Of a stretch of DNA of 64,000 bases, positions 7,192-18,110 are shown in pieces. The notes below the pieces were generated by a model that made no database searches, was not told where the DNA came from, and was given only the letters and a program-made list of their open reading frames with translations. Made by a program: the position numbers and the translations under genes. This DNA is from Paraglaciecola sp. MB-3u-78 (GTDB lineage Bacteria > Pseudomonadota > Gammaproteobacteria > Enterobacterales > Alteromonadaceae): NCBI RefSeq assembly GCF_002835935.1, contig NZ_PJCF01000004.1, positions 372,001 through 436,000 on the forward strand, written 5' to 3'. Each line of letters opens with the position of its first letter. The first letter of the stretch is position 1.

Positions 7192-9906
7192 ATGAAAATG
7201 AAAACTAAACTAACAGCATTGGCAGTGGCAATTTCTGCCCAGCTAATACCTTTGGGCAACATTGCAATTGCTCAAGAAGAAAGTGCCGATAAAGAACAAG
7301 AATTCGAATTGATTATGGTAACGGGTAGTTTTGTAAGGCGCAGTGAAAACTTTTCATCACCCTCACCGCTAGCTGTTATTGATAGTGTGGCTATTGATGC
7401 CATAGGTGCCAAAAGCATTGGTGATATCACTCAAACACTGACTATTAATACCGGTGCAGAAAACACGCCTGATGCCTTTACTCAAAATGCAACCGCAGGT
7501 ACATCAAATATTAATTTACGCGGCCTTGGTGTTGCATCAACTCTAGTGCTGCTAAATAGTAAGCGACAAGTCGTCACCGCTCAGCCTAACAATAGTGGGG
7601 TTAATTTTGTCGACACCAGTTCTCTGATCCCTATGATTGCTTTAAATCGCATGGAAATAGTGAAGGATGGCGCTTCGGCTTTATATGGCTCTGATGCGGT
7701 AGCAGGTGTTGTCAACTTTATTACTAAGCGCGATTACGAAGGCACACAAATATCCCTTGATTATCAAGATGGCGCACACGGTGATAACAAAGAATATACT
7801 GTGCAAGGTTTGTGGGGAACGGTAGGCGATGATAGCAGTCTGATGGCTGCTATTAGTTATACTAACCGTTCTCCTATGTTTACCGGAGATCGTCGCTTGA
7901 GTCGTCCTCAAGATGATACAAGCTCGTTAGGTAGCCCAGGTTCTTACTTTGTAACTTTGGCTCCTGGCCTTACTTTACCCATTATCGACCCTACAGGCTG
8001 TTCGGAATTTGGTGGTTTCCCAAATCTGCTTGCACCATCGGGCACAGTGCCAGGTCTAGAAGTTGGATTTTGTGGTTTTGATTTTGGTAATGGTTATTCA
8101 TTTGTGCCTGATGAGTCACGTTTATCTACATTTGTGCAAGCAACAAAACAATTGACTGATGATATTGAGTGGACGACTGAAATTTCTACTGCTAGAAACA
8201 GAGCTGTACGAGGGGGTTCACCGAGCTTTCCTATATTAACTTTCCCAACTGTTCCTGCTGACCATCCTAATAATCCTTTCGGTGCCGATGTGTCCTACTT
8301 TGGTCGTGAAGTGGGTAACGTAGGAGATGGCACTTCTTTTCCTGGTGACCCAGCTAATACAGAATCTGACACGTTTAGATTTAGTACTATGTTGCAAGGC
8401 GAGTTGGATTCTGGGTTTTGGGAAGTCAGTTATACCGCTGCTAGAAACAACTTCTTATTTACAGTAAATGATACCTTGGGGCAACAATTTCAAAACGCTT
8501 TAAGAGGATTTGGTGGACAAGGTTGTGATCCAATTTCAGGGACTGCAGGTGTTGGAGCGTGCGAATATTTTAATCCTTTCGCTACCTCGTTGTCTTCTGC
8601 CCCTAATTCACAAAATTTGTTTGATTCCTTTACCGGACGTCAAGAAATCGACTCTACTTCAAATCTTGAAGTAGCTGAAGCGTTCATTTCTACTGAATTA
8701 TTTGAGATGGATGGCGGTGCCGCTGGATTTGCATTTGGTGCTCAGTATCGTTATCAAGATTTGACCCAAGATTATGATTCTTTGTCTAACCAAGACAGCT
8801 TTTCGTTTGTAATTGGTAATGCCGATATATACGGTAAGCAGGATGTGATTGCCTTGTTTGGAGAATTAGCCTTGCCAGTTAGCGAAGCTGTAGATGTTCA
8901 AATTGCATTACGATATGAAGATTACGGCGGTACTATAGGCGATACTATTGATCCTAAGCTAGCTGTATCTTGGCGTGCAACGGATGATTTTTCGCTTAGA
9001 GGATCTATTTCAACCTCTTTCAGAGCACCTTCTATCTTTCAAAAAGATGGCGGCGGTACTAGCTTAAATCAGATGGTTGATCCTTTAACAGGTTCTGCCG
9101 CATTCGCTGCGGATAGAACGTCGGGAAATGATGAATTGGTACCCGAGGAGTCTACAGCGTTCAACCTTGGATTTTCGCTAGAGCCTTTTGATGATTGGTC
9201 TATAGAAATGGATTACTGGAGCTTTGACTTTACCGATTTGATCATTAAAGAAAATTTCCAAGCAATCTTAAATGCTGAGCCTCAAAACCCTGACAGAGTT
9301 GTTAGGGCAGGAGACCCATTAAATGGTCCGTTGCTACAGGTTTTAACTACTTATGTGAACGCCAGCTCTCTGGAAACTTCAGGGCTTGATATTGTTTCTA
9401 GTTATAAATTAGAAACGGATGCGGGTACCTTTACTCCAAGTATTAGTGCCACTTACATATTGGCATATGATTTGGTCGACCCTCAAGCGGGTCCAATTGA
9501 TGGTGCGGGATCTCGTAATAATAGTAATATTGGTGTGTCTACACCTGAGTTGCGTGCAAATTTAGGGTTAAATTGGAAACATGAAGAATACTCCGCCAAT
9601 CTTTTTGCCCGTTATGTAGATACTTATAGCGATGATCAAAACTGTGCAGATGGTGTGTTGATTTCACCTACAGCGTTATGTACGTTAGGTTTTAAAGATA
9701 TTGATAGTCATTTGACCTGGGATGCGCAAGTTAATATCGACTTGGGTAGCATATTTGAAACTGATGGTGCTTACGTCCTAACATTTGGTGGGGTAAACCT
9801 TACAGATGAAGATCCACCTCAAGTATTCACTAATGCTGGTTTTGATTCTAAAGTGCATGACCCACGAGGCCGTCAGATTTATGCCCGTGTTGCGATTGAG
9901 TTTTAG
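7192..9906 (+). CDS. TonB-dependent outer-membrane receptor
   Basis: 904 aa. A signal peptide (about residues 1-28) is followed by a TonB-box-like E-L-I-M-V-T-G-S segment and a plug domain (to about 165) with the N-I-N-L-R-G-L-G, V-L-L-N-S-K-R and E-I-V-K-D-G-A-S-A-L-Y-G-S-D-A-V-A-G-V-V-N motifs. The rest is a 22-strand-type barrel ending in aromatic Y-A-R-V-A-I-E-F. It takes up a ligand using TonB energy; the plug style is common in receptors for carbohydrates or other organic nutrients. The 299 bases upstream hold no gene. It is monocistronic, with a strong terminator at 9939, so its substrate cannot be inferred from neighbours. Confidence 0.93.
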   Translation: MKMKTKLTALAVAISAQLIPLGNIAIAQEESADKEQEFELIMVTGSFVRRSENFSSPSPLAVIDSVAIDAIGAKSIGDITQTLTINTGAENTPDAFTQNATAGTSNINLRGLGVASTLVLLNSKRQVVTAQPNNSGVNFVDTSSLIPMIALNRMEIVKDGASALYGSDAVAGVVNFITKRDYEGTQISLDYQDGAHGDNKEYTVQGLWGTVGDDSSLMAAISYTNRSPMFTGDRRLSRPQDDTSSLGSPGSYFVTLAPGLTLPIIDPTGCSEFGGFPNLLAPSGTVPGLEVGFCGFDFGNGYSFVPDESRLSTFVQATKQLTDDIEWTTEISTARNRAVRGGSPSFPILTFPTVPADHPNNPFGADVSYFGREVGNVGDGTSFPGDPANTESDTFRFSTMLQGELDSGFWEVSYTAARNNFLFTVNDTLGQQFQNALRGFGGQGCDPISGTAGVGACEYFNPFATSLSSAPNSQNLFDSFTGRQEIDSTSNLEVAEAFISTELFEMDGGAAGFAFGAQYRYQDLTQDYDSLSNQDSFSFVIGNADIYGKQDVIALFGELALPVSEAVDVQIALRYEDYGGTIGDTIDPKLAVSWRATDDFSLRGSISTSFRAPSIFQKDGGGTSLNQMVDPLTGSAAFAADRTSGNDELVPEESTAFNLGFSLEPFDDWSIEMDYWSFDFTDLIIKENFQAILNAEPQNPDRVVRAGDPLNGPLLQVLTTYVNASSLETSGLDIVSSYKLETDAGTFTPSISATYILAYDLVDPQAGPIDGAGSRNNSNIGVSTPELRANLGLNWKHEEYSANLFARYVDTYSDDQNCADGVLISPTALCTLGFKDIDSHLTWDAQVNIDLGSIFETDGAYVLTFGGVNLTDEDPPQVFTNAGFDSKVHDPRGRQIYARVAIEF

Positions 9907-9938
9907 TTAATATCGAATTTCAAATATAGGTATTGATA

Positions 9939-9966
9939 ATCCCCGGCTATGACCGGGGATTTTTTT
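9939..9966 (+). terminator. Rho-independent terminator of the TonB receptor gene
   Basis: The stem ATCCCCGG (9939-9946) pairs with CCGGGGAT (9953-9960), with a 6-base loop and a run of T from 9961. It starts 33 bases after the stop codon. Confidence 0.93.
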
Positions 9967-10082
9967 GTAAACAACTTTTTCCAGTTGTTGTGATATTAGT
10001 TTATGGCTATACACTTTTATTCTCTGATTTAATTTCACACTATAAGTCAATCCTTTGATGCAAATATGATGAGATACCTATT

Positions 10083-10385
10083 ATGGAAAAATATTCACAA
10101 GATCAAATCCACATTCAACTGAAAAATATAAATCAACAATTAGACGTGCAACAACAGTGGCAAGTGGTTGAAGGGAAGTTGACAAAAACCTTCAAGTTCA
10201 AAAGTTTTATCCGAGCTTTTGGTTGGATGACACAAATCGCTATATGGGCTGAAAAACTCAACCACCACCCTGAGTGGTTTAATGTCTACAATAAGGTTGA
10301 AGTGCAACTTACTACCCATGATGTAGGTGGTATAAGTGAATTAGACTTTAAATTAGCTGAAAAAATGGAATTATTTTTAAAATAA
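10083..10385 (+). CDS. phhB: 4a-hydroxytetrahydrobiopterin dehydratase (pterin-4a-carbinolamine dehydratase)
   Basis: 100 aa, the usual size. The family motif E-K-L-N-H-H-P-E-W … Y-N-K-V-x-V-x-L-T-T-H-D (about residues 58-79) carries the catalytic histidines, and the later G-G-I-S-E-L-D-F segment closes the site. The enzyme dehydrates 4a-hydroxy-tetrahydropterin, recycling the cofactor of phenylalanine hydroxylase. No phhA lies next to it in this window. The gene is flanked by the TonB receptor terminator and the tRNA promoter, so it is probably transcribed alone. Confidence 0.92.
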   Translation: MEKYSQDQIHIQLKNINQQLDVQQQWQVVEGKLTKTFKFKSFIRAFGWMTQIAIWAEKLNHHPEWFNVYNKVEVQLTTHDVGGISELDFKLAEKMELFLK

Positions 10386-10536
10386 CTGAAGTTCTACTTT
10401 GTGTTGTCCACAACACAAACATAAATAATGTCATTAGGAAACCTGCGGAAATATCATTAAGTTGTTGCTTAATTCTACATATCGTATGTAGTTTAAACGG
10501 TTGAAGTGGTTTTTAAGATTTATCTGTATTAACCCC

Positions 10537-10564
10537 TTGCGCGCCTAAGTTTGCTATGTATAAT
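10537..10564 (+). promoter_or_regulatory. Promoter of the initiator tRNA genes
   Basis: -35 TTGCGC (10537-10542), 16-base spacer, -10 TATAAT (10559-10564), followed by a GC-rich discriminator ACGCCCC as in stringently controlled stable-RNA promoters. It lies about 60 bases upstream of the first tRNA. Confidence 0.75.
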
Positions 10565-10622
10565 ACGCCCCACTTGAGGAGAGGCAGAAAATAAGAGCTT
10601 CCCACTCAAAGAAGATTTCAGT

Positions 10623-10699
<77 letters not shown>

Positions 10700-10819
10700 T
10701 CTTTCATATGGTGTATATGTAAGGCGTTCATACACACTAGTGATATTTGGTAATAGAATAGTAAATGTGTAATATGTGTATAGAGAGACAAAAATATGTC
10801 TCAATTAAAAAGTTTCAAG

Positions 10820-10896
<77 letters not shown>

Positions 10897-10901
10897 TATT
10901 T

Positions 10902-10940
10902 AAACGGACCAACAATTTCATTGTTGGTCCGTTTTTTTTT
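10902..10940 (+). terminator. Rho-independent terminator of the tRNA operon
   Basis: A 14-bp perfect stem, AAACGGACCAACAA (10902-10915) with TTGTTGGTCCGTTT (10921-10934), has a 5-base loop and a T-run. It separates the tRNAs from the rimP operon. Confidence 0.95.
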
Positions 10941-11222
10941 GAATGGATTTTATACTCAAATCGATTAATCAAATGTATGTGATGTTTTGCCAAGTAGGCA
11001 GGAAAGTTAATGTTGTTGAATTTCTAAAAATACCTAAAATGAAATTTTAAATAATTAGTGTCTATGTTTTTGGCAAAGGGACGCTGTCTACAATCACATT
11101 ATTGAGTAGCATATAGCCTGCACCTCACTCTGAATTCCGATTTATGTTTTGGTAAAACAAACATCATCAAGGTAATAATTTCGTTGCTTGTGTTTTTTTT
11201 AGACATTCAGTCCCACATAGCC
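10941..11222. other. Non-coding interval before the rimP promoter
   Basis: No gene or RNA could be supported. The sequence is AT-rich with stops in all frames. A short protein-like tail on the minus strand near 11085-11145 is too small to name. Confidence 0.4.
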
Positions 11223-11251
11223 TTGCAAGTCACCTTTGTCCTCTGTAGAAT
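11223..11251 (+). promoter_or_regulatory. Promoter of the rimP-nusA-infB operon, resembling the tRNA promoter
   Basis: -35 TTGCAA (11223-11228), 17-base spacer, -10 TAGAAT (11246-11251). The bases that follow (ACGCCGCACTTGAGAAG) closely match those after the tRNA promoter (ACGCCCCACTTGAGGAG at 10565). The two promoters therefore look like duplicates, and this one may once have driven a tRNA gene. Confidence 0.7.
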
Positions 11252-11429
11252 ACGCCGCACTTGAGAAGCGATCTCCCTCGTCTTACGATGATAGTAACGT
11301 TTCATAGTGTGGATTTTTTTTTGCGTACAATTGTTTATTCAATTGGTATCGCGCCTTCCACAACCACTTTTAAAACAAGGTTTTATACCAAGTTTTAGTA
11401 ATATAGTGGACTAGGGTCCAGAAACAAAT

Positions 11430-11454
11430 AACCCCGCTTGTACGGGGTTTTTTG
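11430..11454 (+). terminator. Leader terminator / possible attenuator before rimP
   Basis: The stem ACCCCG (11431-11436) pairs with CGGGGT (11443-11448) and is followed by TTTTT. It lies in the leader between the promoter at 11223 and rimP, so transcription must read through it. In this family of operons NusA-dependent feedback or antitermination in the leader is plausible but not shown here. Confidence 0.75.
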
Positions 11455-11516
11455 ATTTTTAAATTTCGATTTTCTTTCTGGGCATTTGGCCCTTTTTTTG
11501 TATTTGGAGCAAAGCT

Positions 11517-11975
11517 TTGTCGCAACTCGAACAAAAGCTAACGGATATGTTAATGGCACCTGTTGAAGCATTAGGCTTTGAGATGGTTGGTGTTGAATTT
11601 TTGCGCGCAGGTAAACATTCCACTTTGCGTGTTTTTATTGATCATACTGATGGTATTAGCGTTGAAGACTGTGCAGAGGTGAGTCGCCAAGCTAGTGCAG
11701 TGCTGGATGTTGAAGATCCTATCAGCGTAGAGTACAACTTAGAGGTGTCATCACCTGGAATGGATAGGCCTTTATTTAAAGAATCACACTACCTTGAATG
11801 TTTAGGTGAAGTGGTGTCACTTAAATTAAGAATACCTATGGGTGACAGAAGAAATTTTAAAGGAAAAGTGTTGGCTTGCGAAACAGGTAATTTAACATTA
11901 GAAATTGATAACCAAACCCATGTTTTGGCTATTGCGAATATTGAGAAAGGTAATCTAGTCCCATCTTTTGATTAA
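11517..11975 (+). CDS. rimP: Ribosome maturation factor RimP
   Basis: 152 aa, usual length. The start is TTG at 11517 with GGAG at 11506-11509. The N-terminal alpha/beta domain has the G-F-E-M-V-G-V-E-F and L-R-V-F-I-D signatures, and V-E-Y-N-L-E-V-S-S-P-G-M-D-R-P-L is the hallmark motif near residue 80. A C-terminal SH3-like domain follows. RimP assists maturation of the 30S subunit. It is the first gene of the rimP-nusA-infB-rbfA-truB cluster. Confidence 0.97.
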   Translation: MSQLEQKLTDMLMAPVEALGFEMVGVEFLRAGKHSTLRVFIDHTDGISVEDCAEVSRQASAVLDVEDPISVEYNLEVSSPGMDRPLFKESHYLECLGEVVSLKLRIPMGDRRNFKGKVLACETGNLTLEIDNQTHVLAIANIEKGNLVPSFD

Positions 11976-12025
11976 GATGGTGACCTGACAAGGGCTGTCG
12001 TAAGAGAGTAATCAGTGAGGCAACA

Positions 12026-13519
12026 ATGAATAAAGAAATTCTGTTAGTGGCTGAAGCCGTTTCAAACGAAAAACAGGTTCCAAGAGAAAAAATCTTCGAG
12101 GCATTAGAGTTTGCTATTGCCAGCGCCACCAAAAAGAAGAGTGAAAGCGAAATCGAAGTACGCGTTAGCATCGACCGCGAAACAGGCAGTTTTGACACCT
12201 TTCGCCGTTGGTTAGTGGTGGCAGATGATCACGAACAAGAAAACCCTGTGGCAGAAATGTGCCTATCTACTGCTCAGATGGACGAGCCAGACAAACTGTT
12301 GGGTGAATTTGTTGAAGAACAAATTGAATCTATTGCATTTGACCGGATCACTACACAAACAGCTAAACAAGTTATCGTTCAAAAAGTGCGTGAAGCAGAA
12401 CGAGATCAAGTCATTGCAGAATATGAAGACCGAGTGGGCGAATTAGTCACAGGTACCGTTAAAAAGGTTAATCGTGACAACGTCATTATTGATTTAGGTA
12501 ATAATGCCGAAGGCGTTATTTATCGCGATGATATGTTACCTCGTGAAACATTCCGACCTGGTGATAGAGTACGTGGTTTACTCTACGTTATTCGCCCTGA
12601 GGCTCGTGGTGCACAGTTATTTATTAGTCGTACTCATCCTGATATGTTGGTTGAGTTGTTCCGCATCGAAGTGCCAGAAATTGCAGAAGAAACCTTAGAA
12701 ATTAAAGCTGCGGCACGTGATCCAGGTTCTCGAGCTAAAATAGCGGTTAAAACTAACGATAAACGTTTAGATCCAGTTGGTGCATGTGTTGGTATGCGTG
12801 GTTCTCGTGTGCAAGCCGTATCGGGTGAGCTAAGCGGTGAAAGGGTTGATATCGTACTGTGGGATGATAATCCAGCGCAATTTGTTATCAATGCAATGGC
12901 ACCAGCTGAAGTCGCCTCTATTGTTGTCGATGAAGACAGACATTCAATGGATGTAGCGGTCGAAGCAGACAACTTAGCTCAAGCCATTGGTCGTAGTGGT
13001 CAAAACGTTAGATTAGCCAGCCAACTAACTGGCTGGGAATTAAACGTAATGACAGTCGAAAACTTAAATGCGAAACATGAAGAAGAAAACGCTAAGGTCT
13101 TAACCGTGTTTACAGCTGGTTTAGATATAGACGAAGACTTTGCTTCTATTTTGGTGGATGAAGGTTTCACGACACTTGAAGAAATAGCCTATGTGCCTAT
13201 TAATGAATTGCTCGATATCGAGGGATTAGAGGAAGAAATGGTTGAAGAGTTGCGTAACCGCGCTCGTGCAACCTTAACGACTCGCGCACTAGCTACAGAA
13301 GAAAGCCTTGAAGCTGCAGAGCCTAAAGAAGAGCTGTTAAATCTTGAAGGTATGGACAGGCACGTTGCCTATACTCTAGCAAGTCGCGGCATTACGGATC
13401 TTGAAGGCCTTGCAGAACAAGGCACAGATGAGATTTCAGATATAGAAGAATTAAGCGATAAGAAAGCCGGTGAATTAATCATGGCCGCCCGTAATATCGT
13501 TTGGTTTAACGAAGAATAG
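12026..13519 (+). CDS. nusA: Transcription termination/antitermination protein NusA
   Basis: 497 aa, matching the roughly 495-aa gammaproteobacterial form. Domains in order: N-terminal RNA-polymerase-binding domain (1-about 125), S1 domain (about 135-200), two KH domains (about 230-345, with [10 protein letters not shown] and A-I-G-R-S-G-Q-N-V), and two C-terminal acidic repeats (about 365-497). It modulates pausing, termination and antitermination and links RNA polymerase to ribosomes. It lies 50 bases after rimP and 21 bases before infB in the same operon. Confidence 0.98.
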   Translation: MNKEILLVAEAVSNEKQVPREKIFEALEFAIASATKKKSESEIEVRVSIDRETGSFDTFRRWLVVADDHEQENPVAEMCLSTAQMDEPDKLLGEFVEEQIESIAFDRITTQTAKQVIVQKVREAERDQVIAEYEDRVGELVTGTVKKVNRDNVIIDLGNNAEGVIYRDDMLPRETFRPGDRVRGLLYVIRPEARGAQLFISRTHPDMLVELFRIEVPEIAEETLEIKAAARDPGSRAKIAVKTNDKRLDPVGACVGMRGSRVQAVSGELSGERVDIVLWDDNPAQFVINAMAPAEVASIVVDEDRHSMDVAVEADNLAQAIGRSGQNVRLASQLTGWELNVMTVENLNAKHEEENAKVLTVFTAGLDIDEDFASILVDEGFTTLEEIAYVPINELLDIEGLEEEMVEELRNRARATLTTRALATEESLEAAEPKEELLNLEGMDRHVAYTLASRGITDLEGLAEQGTDEISDIEELSDKKAGELIMAARNIVWFNEE

Positions 13520-13540
13520 GTCAACAGGAGGAATTCCCAT

Positions 13541-16141
13541 ATGGCAGAAGTATCCATAGAAAAACTTGCCACTGATATAGGCACTTCGGTTGACCGGTTG
13601 GTTCAGCAATTTAAAAGTGCAGGCATTGATAAAACAGCTGGCGGTGATGTAACCGAAGACGAAAAAGGCATATTGTTAGATTTTTTAAGCAAACAACATG
13701 GCGGTGCAGGCTCTGAAGGACCTAAACGCATGACGTTACAACGCAAGACAACCAGTACATTGAGTGCGGGTAAGTCTAAAGGTGTGACAGTTGAAGTGCG
13801 TAAGAAGCGAACTTATGTGAAACGTTCTGAGGTTGAAGAAGCCAAAATGGCTGTAGATGAAGTTAAACGTTTAGCCGAAGAGCAGCAAGTTAGGCTTGAA
13901 GCTGAGCAGCAAGCGGCTGAAAAAGCTAAAAATGCGGCACTAGAAAAAGCCCAAAAAGTGGCTGAATCCAAAGCCAAATCAGATGCAGAACGTACTGCTC
14001 GTGCTGAAAAAGCCAAAGAAGTTCGTGCTGCTGAAGAATCAGCCTTAAGTCCAGAAGAAAAAGCAGAGCAAGAACGCAACCGTGCTGAAGCTGAAAAACT
14101 TCGCAAGGCTCAAGATAAAGAGATTCAACGCAAACTTGAATTAGATGCGAAAAATGCTGCAGAAGAAGCTAAAAAACTAGCTGAAGAAAATTCCCGTCGC
14201 TGGAAGGAAGAAGAAGAGCGTCGTAAGAAACAAGAAAAAGAAGAAGTGCATGTGCATTCAAACCGCTATGCCCAAGAAGCCGAAGATGCAGATGATATCA
14301 AAACTGAACTTGGCGGCCGTAGACGGAAAAAATCCAAGAAAAATGCTGGTTCAGATTTGAAACATGCTTTTAATAAACCCGCACAGCCTGTTGAGCGTGT
14401 TGTTCGTTTGGGCGAAACCATTACAGTGAGTGAACTAGGTAGTAAATTAGCTATAAAAGCTACCGAAGTCATTAGAGCCCTTATGAAAATGGGCGAAATG
14501 GTAACTATCAACCACGTACTTGATCAAGAAACTGCTGTACTAGTAGTGGAAGAAATGGGTCACAAATACGAACTGGTTAACGATAATGCACTTGAAGATG
14601 AATTAATTGCTGACGCCTCTGGTGGCGAAAAGTCCTCTCGTGCTCCTGTTGTAACTATAATGGGCCATGTTGACCACGGTAAAACGTCACTACTTGATTA
14701 CATCCGCCGCGCGAAAGTTGCAGATGGTGAAGCGGGTGGTATTACTCAGCATATTGGTGCTTACAGTGTTGAAACCACTAACGGCCGTATCGCCTTTTTA
14801 GATACGCCTGGTCACGCTGCGTTTACCGCTATGCGTGCCCGTGGTGCCGTTGCAACTGATATTGTTATTTTGGTTGTTGCTGCTGATGATGGTGTTATGC
14901 CACAAACGAAAGAAGCAGTACAACATGCAAAAGCTGCAGGTGTACCCTTAATTGTAGCCGTTAACAAAGTAGATAAAGAATCTGCAGATCTTGACAGAGT
15001 GAAAACTGAATTATCGCAAATTGAAGTGATTTCAGAAGAGTGGGGCGGAGAACACCAGTTTGTTTACGTCTCTGCTAAAACAGGTCAAGGGGTGGATGAG
15101 TTATTAGAAGCCATTAGCTTACAAGCCGAGTTACTCGACTTACAAGCCGTACCTACTGGCCCTGCAAAAGGTATCGTAATTGAATCACGTCTGGATAAAG
15201 GTCGTGGTCCTGTTGCCTCTGTGCTTATTCAAGAAGGTGAACTTCGAGCTGGTGATATCATGTTATGTGGTGAGGAATACGGACGTATTCGCGCCATGCG
15301 AGATGAAAATGGTAACGATGTAAAAGTCGCGGGCCCGTCAACACCGGTAGAAATCCTTGGATTGTCAGGTGTGCCTATTGCTGGTGAAAATGCGTTAGTG
15401 GTTCAAGACGAGCGTAAAGCCCGTGAAGTAGCCACTAAACGTCATACCAAACAACGTGAACTCAAATTAGCCAAACAACAAAAAGCCAAATTGGAAAACA
15501 TGTTTGCCAATATGGAAGCTGGCGATGTTAGCGAGTTAAATGTTGTACTTAAAGCTGATGTTCAAGGTTCTGTTCAAGCCATATCTGAATCTTTGACCAT
15601 GCTGTCGACTGATGAAGTAAAAGTGAACATTGTTGGTAGTGGTGTAGGTGGTATTACCGAAACTGATGCAAGTTTAGCTGCGGCTTCAGGTGCAATTGTT
15701 GTTGGTTTTAACGTTCGTGCTGACGCCTCCGCCCGCAAAGTCATCGATACTGAAGAGATTGACTTACGTTATTACAGTATTATTTATCAATTGATTGATG
15801 AAGTGAAACAGGCCATGAGTGGAATGTTGGCACCTGAATTCAGACAAGAGATAATCGGCTTAGCTCAAGTTCGTGATGTATTCAAATCACCTAAAATTGG
15901 TGCAATTGCTGGTTGTATGGTCACAGAAGGTATTGTTAAACGTAGCAGTCCTATCCGTGTCTTACGTGACAATGTCGTCATTTATGAAGGTGAGCTTGAG
16001 TCATTAAGACGCTTTAAAGACGATGCACAAGAAGTCCGTAATGGGGTGGAATGTGGTATTGGCGTGAAAAATTACAATGATGTGAAAGTCGGTGACCAAA
16101 TCGAAGTATTTGAAACTGTTGAAATTAAGCGCGAACTGTAA
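13541..16141 (+). CDS. infB: Translation initiation factor IF-2
   Basis: 866 aa. An N-terminal IF2-N domain is followed by a long charged Ala/Glu/Lys-rich coiled linker (about residues 95-240). The GTPase domain has G1 G-H-V-D-H-G-K-T-S (about 374-382), D-T-P-G-H and N-K-V-D, and domains II-IV bind fMet-tRNA and the ribosome. An AGGAGG-like ribosome site (near 13526) precedes the ATG. It directs initiator tRNA to the 30S subunit, which fits its position downstream of the two initiator tRNA genes. Internal in-frame starts could yield shorter isoforms as known in E. coli; this was not resolved. Confidence 0.98.
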   Translation: MAEVSIEKLATDIGTSVDRLVQQFKSAGIDKTAGGDVTEDEKGILLDFLSKQHGGAGSEGPKRMTLQRKTTSTLSAGKSKGVTVEVRKKRTYVKRSEVEEAKMAVDEVKRLAEEQQVRLEAEQQAAEKAKNAALEKAQKVAESKAKSDAERTARAEKAKEVRAAEESALSPEEKAEQERNRAEAEKLRKAQDKEIQRKLELDAKNAAEEAKKLAEENSRRWKEEEERRKKQEKEEVHVHSNRYAQEAEDADDIKTELGGRRRKKSKKNAGSDLKHAFNKPAQPVERVVRLGETITVSELGSKLAIKATEVIRALMKMGEMVTINHVLDQETAVLVVEEMGHKYELVNDNALEDELIADASGGEKSSRAPVVTIMGHVDHGKTSLLDYIRRAKVADGEAGGITQHIGAYSVETTNGRIAFLDTPGHAAFTAMRARGAVATDIVILVVAADDGVMPQTKEAVQHAKAAGVPLIVAVNKVDKESADLDRVKTELSQIEVISEEWGGEHQFVYVSAKTGQGVDELLEAISLQAELLDLQAVPTGPAKGIVIESRLDKGRGPVASVLIQEGELRAGDIMLCGEEYGRIRAMRDENGNDVKVAGPSTPVEILGLSGVPIAGENALVVQDERKAREVATKRHTKQRELKLAKQQKAKLENMFANMEAGDVSELNVVLKADVQGSVQAISESLTMLSTDEVKVNIVGSGVGGITETDASLAAASGAIVVGFNVRADASARKVIDTEEIDLRYYSIIYQLIDEVKQAMSGMLAPEFRQEIIGLAQVRDVFKSPKIGAIAGCMVTEGIVKRSSPIRVLRDNVVIYEGELESLRRFKDDAQEVRNGVECGIGVKNYNDVKVGDQIEVFETVEIKREL

Positions 16142-16180
16142 GTTTGCATTAAGTTCAGTCAGCTTTTAGCTAATAAGATT

Positions 16181-16208
16181 AAACGGAGGCTACGGCCTCC
16201 GTTTTGTT
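16181..16208 (+). terminator. Hairpin/terminator between infB and rbfA
   Basis: The 10-bp stem AAACGGAGGC (16181-16190) pairs with GCCTCCGTTT (16195-16204), with loop TACG and a short T-rich tail. It probably reduces transcription into rbfA-truB or acts as a processing site. Confidence 0.85.
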
Positions 16209-16244
16209 TGTGAAACGATATATTAGGTATTAGGAGAAATTAAC

Positions 16245-16688
16245 ATGGCTAGAGAATTTTCACGTACCGACAGAGTCGGTCAACAAATTCACAAAGAAAT
16301 TGCAAGTATTTTACAGAATGAATTTAAAAATCGTGATCCTCGCCTTGGCATGGTGACCGTGTCTGGTGTGGAAGTCTCACGGGATTTAGCTCACGCTAAA
16401 ATTTACGTGACGTTTTTCGAAAATGATGAAGAACAAGTCAAAAATTATCTGACTATTCTTGAAGATAACAAAGGTTTTATCCGGACATTATTGGCAAACC
16501 GCATGCGTATGCGCGCTGTACCCGCCTTGAAATTTGTTCGCGATGGTTCTTTGGCTGAAGGGATACGTATCGCCAACTTAGTGAGTGACACATTAAATAA
16601 AGATGAAGCACGAGCTAAATTGGCAGGTCGCTCTTTAGACGATCAAGCATCAGACGGACAAGAGTCAAACACAGACGAGCAAAAGTAG
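16245..16688 (+). CDS. rbfA: 30S ribosome-binding factor RbfA
   Basis: 147 aa. The KH-like fold is recognisable from [13 protein letters not shown] near the start, [18 protein letters not shown], and A-K-I-Y-V-T-F. The tail after about residue 120 is acidic, low-complexity and probably disordered. RbfA supports late 16S rRNA 5'-end processing and cold adaptation. It sits 5 bases before truB, so the two are translationally coupled. Confidence 0.97.
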   Translation: MAREFSRTDRVGQQIHKEIASILQNEFKNRDPRLGMVTVSGVEVSRDLAHAKIYVTFFENDEEQVKNYLTILEDNKGFIRTLLANRMRMRAVPALKFVRDGSLAEGIRIANLVSDTLNKDEARAKLAGRSLDDQASDGQESNTDEQK

Positions 16689-16693
16689 TCGTT

Positions 16694-17650
16694 ATGGCAA
16701 GAACAAGAAAAGGTCGTGCCGTTAACGGCATTATACTACTGAATAAAGGCTTATGCCTGTCGTCTAACCATGCATTGCAACAAGTTAAACGTATGTTTAA
16801 TGCTGCGAAGGCAGGACATACAGGCGCTTTAGATCCCCTAGCAACAGGTATGTTGCCAATTTGTTTAGGTGAGGCGACTAAGTTCTCGCAGTTTTTATTG
16901 GAGACTGATAAAACCTACCAAGTCACAGCAAAGCTAGGAGTGCGCACGACTACTTCAGATGCAGACGGTGAAGTCGTTGAAACACTGCCGGTCAATGTGA
17001 CTGAAGCACAACTGTTTGCTGCCTGTGAACAGTTTAAAGGGCCCATAAAACAAGTGCCTTCTATGTTTTCAGCACTAAAACATCAAGGTAAACCTCTGTA
17101 TTTTTATGCCCGCCAAGGCATTGATATACCAAGAGAAGCTCGAGACATCACTATATTTAGTTTATCCATTGATAGATTTGCAGCAGATGAAGTGGATATG
17201 ACAGTGCACAGTAGTAAAGGTACCTACATTCGTTCCTTGGTTGATGATCTTGGTCAGGTATTGGGCTGTGGTGCTTACGTCAGTAAGTTGCACAGAACAC
17301 AAGTGACTGATTATCCTGCGGATAAAATGATGACGATGGAGTCCTTGCAAGCACTCAGAAACGAGATAGATAGCGAAGCAGATGTATCAGATGACCAAGC
17401 ATTTATTGCCATGGATCAATTATTAATGCCTATGGATTCTGCCGTTAAAACTCTTGATTCAGCTGAACTAGAGCGAATAGCTGAAGGTTTTTTTAGGAAT
17501 GGTAACCCCGTTAATTTTATGGGTACGACTGAATACCCAGAAGAATCTTTGATCCGAGCTTATAGTCAGGACAGTGGATTGTTTTTAGGTGTGGGTTTTA
17601 TTGATTCTGACGGTAAAATTGCACCTAAACGTTCGGTTGTTTACACCTAA
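16694..17650 (+). CDS. truB: tRNA pseudouridine(55) synthase TruB
   Basis: 318 aa. The catalytic aspartate lies in [11 protein letters not shown] (about residues 43-53). K-T-Y and the Y-I-R-S-L-V-D-D-L motif of the TruB family follow, with a PUA-like C-terminal region. It isomerises U55 in the T-loop of elongator tRNAs. There is no independent ribosome site in the 5-base gap after rbfA. The C-terminal region around 17360-17450 carries an acidic insertion that is longer than I would expect. Confidence 0.96.
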   Translation: MARTRKGRAVNGIILLNKGLCLSSNHALQQVKRMFNAAKAGHTGALDPLATGMLPICLGEATKFSQFLLETDKTYQVTAKLGVRTTTSDADGEVVETLPVNVTEAQLFAACEQFKGPIKQVPSMFSALKHQGKPLYFYARQGIDIPREARDITIFSLSIDRFAADEVDMTVHSSKGTYIRSLVDDLGQVLGCGAYVSKLHRTQVTDYPADKMMTMESLQALRNEIDSEADVSDDQAFIAMDQLLMPMDSAVKTLDSAELERIAEGFFRNGNPVNFMGTTEYPEESLIRAYSQDSGLFLGVGFIDSDGKIAPKRSVVYT

Positions 17651-17694
17651 ACAGATAACATTTTGTATGCGTGTAATAATTGCCAATATAAGAC

Positions 17695-17722
17695 TTGTTA
17701 TTAGGCTTGGCATCGCTATAAT
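17695..17722 (+). promoter_or_regulatory. rpsO promoter
   Basis: -35 TTGTTA (17695-17700), 16-base spacer, -10 TATAAT (17717-17722), then ACGCGC discriminator. It lies 75 bases upstream of rpsO and is typical of growth-rate-controlled ribosomal protein promoters. Confidence 0.75.
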
Positions 17723-17797
17723 ACGCGCTCTTTTTTGACTCGCTGAATTAGTGATTGGCGGGTTGTATCTTTAAACTCTTATTTACTGGAGAAAAAC

Positions 17798-18067
17798 ATG
17801 TCACTAACTACAGAACAAACGGCAACTATCATTGCTGATTATGCAGTTAAAGAAGGCGATACAGGTTCACCTGAAGTTCAAGTTGCTTTATTAACTCATA
17901 ACATCAACAAATTACAAGGTCACTTTGCGGATCATAAGAAAGATCACCACTCACGTCGTGGACTGCTTCGCATGGTTAGCCAACGTCGTAAGTTACTTGA
18001 TTACCTTAAAGGTAAAAACGTTCAACGTTATCAAGATCTTATCAAACGTTTAGGCATACGTCGTTAA
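17798..18067 (+). CDS. rpsO: 30S ribosomal protein S15
   Basis: 89 aa, exact family length and fully recognisable: [32 protein letters not shown], ending in Arg-Arg. It binds 16S rRNA helices 20-22. GGAG precedes the ATG. The leader (17723-17797) could hold the S15 autoregulatory fold known in relatives; this was not resolved. Bases 17888-18072 recur without mismatch at 29567-29751, and the usual downstream pnp gene is missing, so the 3' part may have been acquired or converted. Confidence 0.98.
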   Translation: MSLTTEQTATIIADYAVKEGDTGSPEVQVALLTHNINKLQGHFADHKKDHHSRRGLLRMVSQRRKLLDYLKGKNVQRYQDLIKRLGIRR

Positions 18068-18072
18068 TCGAC
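17888..18072 (+). repeat. 185-bp direct repeat, left copy (rpsO 3' end)
   Basis: From codon 31 of rpsO (17888) to 5 bases past its stop (18072) the sequence is identical to 29567-29751. Immediately outside, the flanks differ: base 17887 is T and base 29566 is A. On the right the terminators resemble each other but carry substitutions. Confidence 0.97.
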
Positions 18073-18082
18073 TTAGGCTTTA

Positions 18083-18110
18083 AAAAAAAGACGCGAAAGC
18101 GTCTTTTTTT
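18083..18110 (+). terminator. rpsO terminator
   Basis: The stem AAAAAAAGACGC pairs with GCGTCTTTTTTT around a GAAA tetraloop (18083-18110), 15 bases after the stop codon. A close variant follows the second rpsO fragment at 29762. Confidence 0.95.

Noticed and set aside
11335-11370. tRNA-like 3' end (CTTCCACAACCA) in the rimP leader
   Set aside because: No matching acceptor strand, anticodon arm or T-arm could be found, so it is not a tRNA gene; at most a relic.
13813-14106. Minus-strand Ser/Ala-rich open frame inside infB
   Set aside because: It is the mirror of the Ala/Glu/Lys-rich linker of IF-2 and has no independent support.
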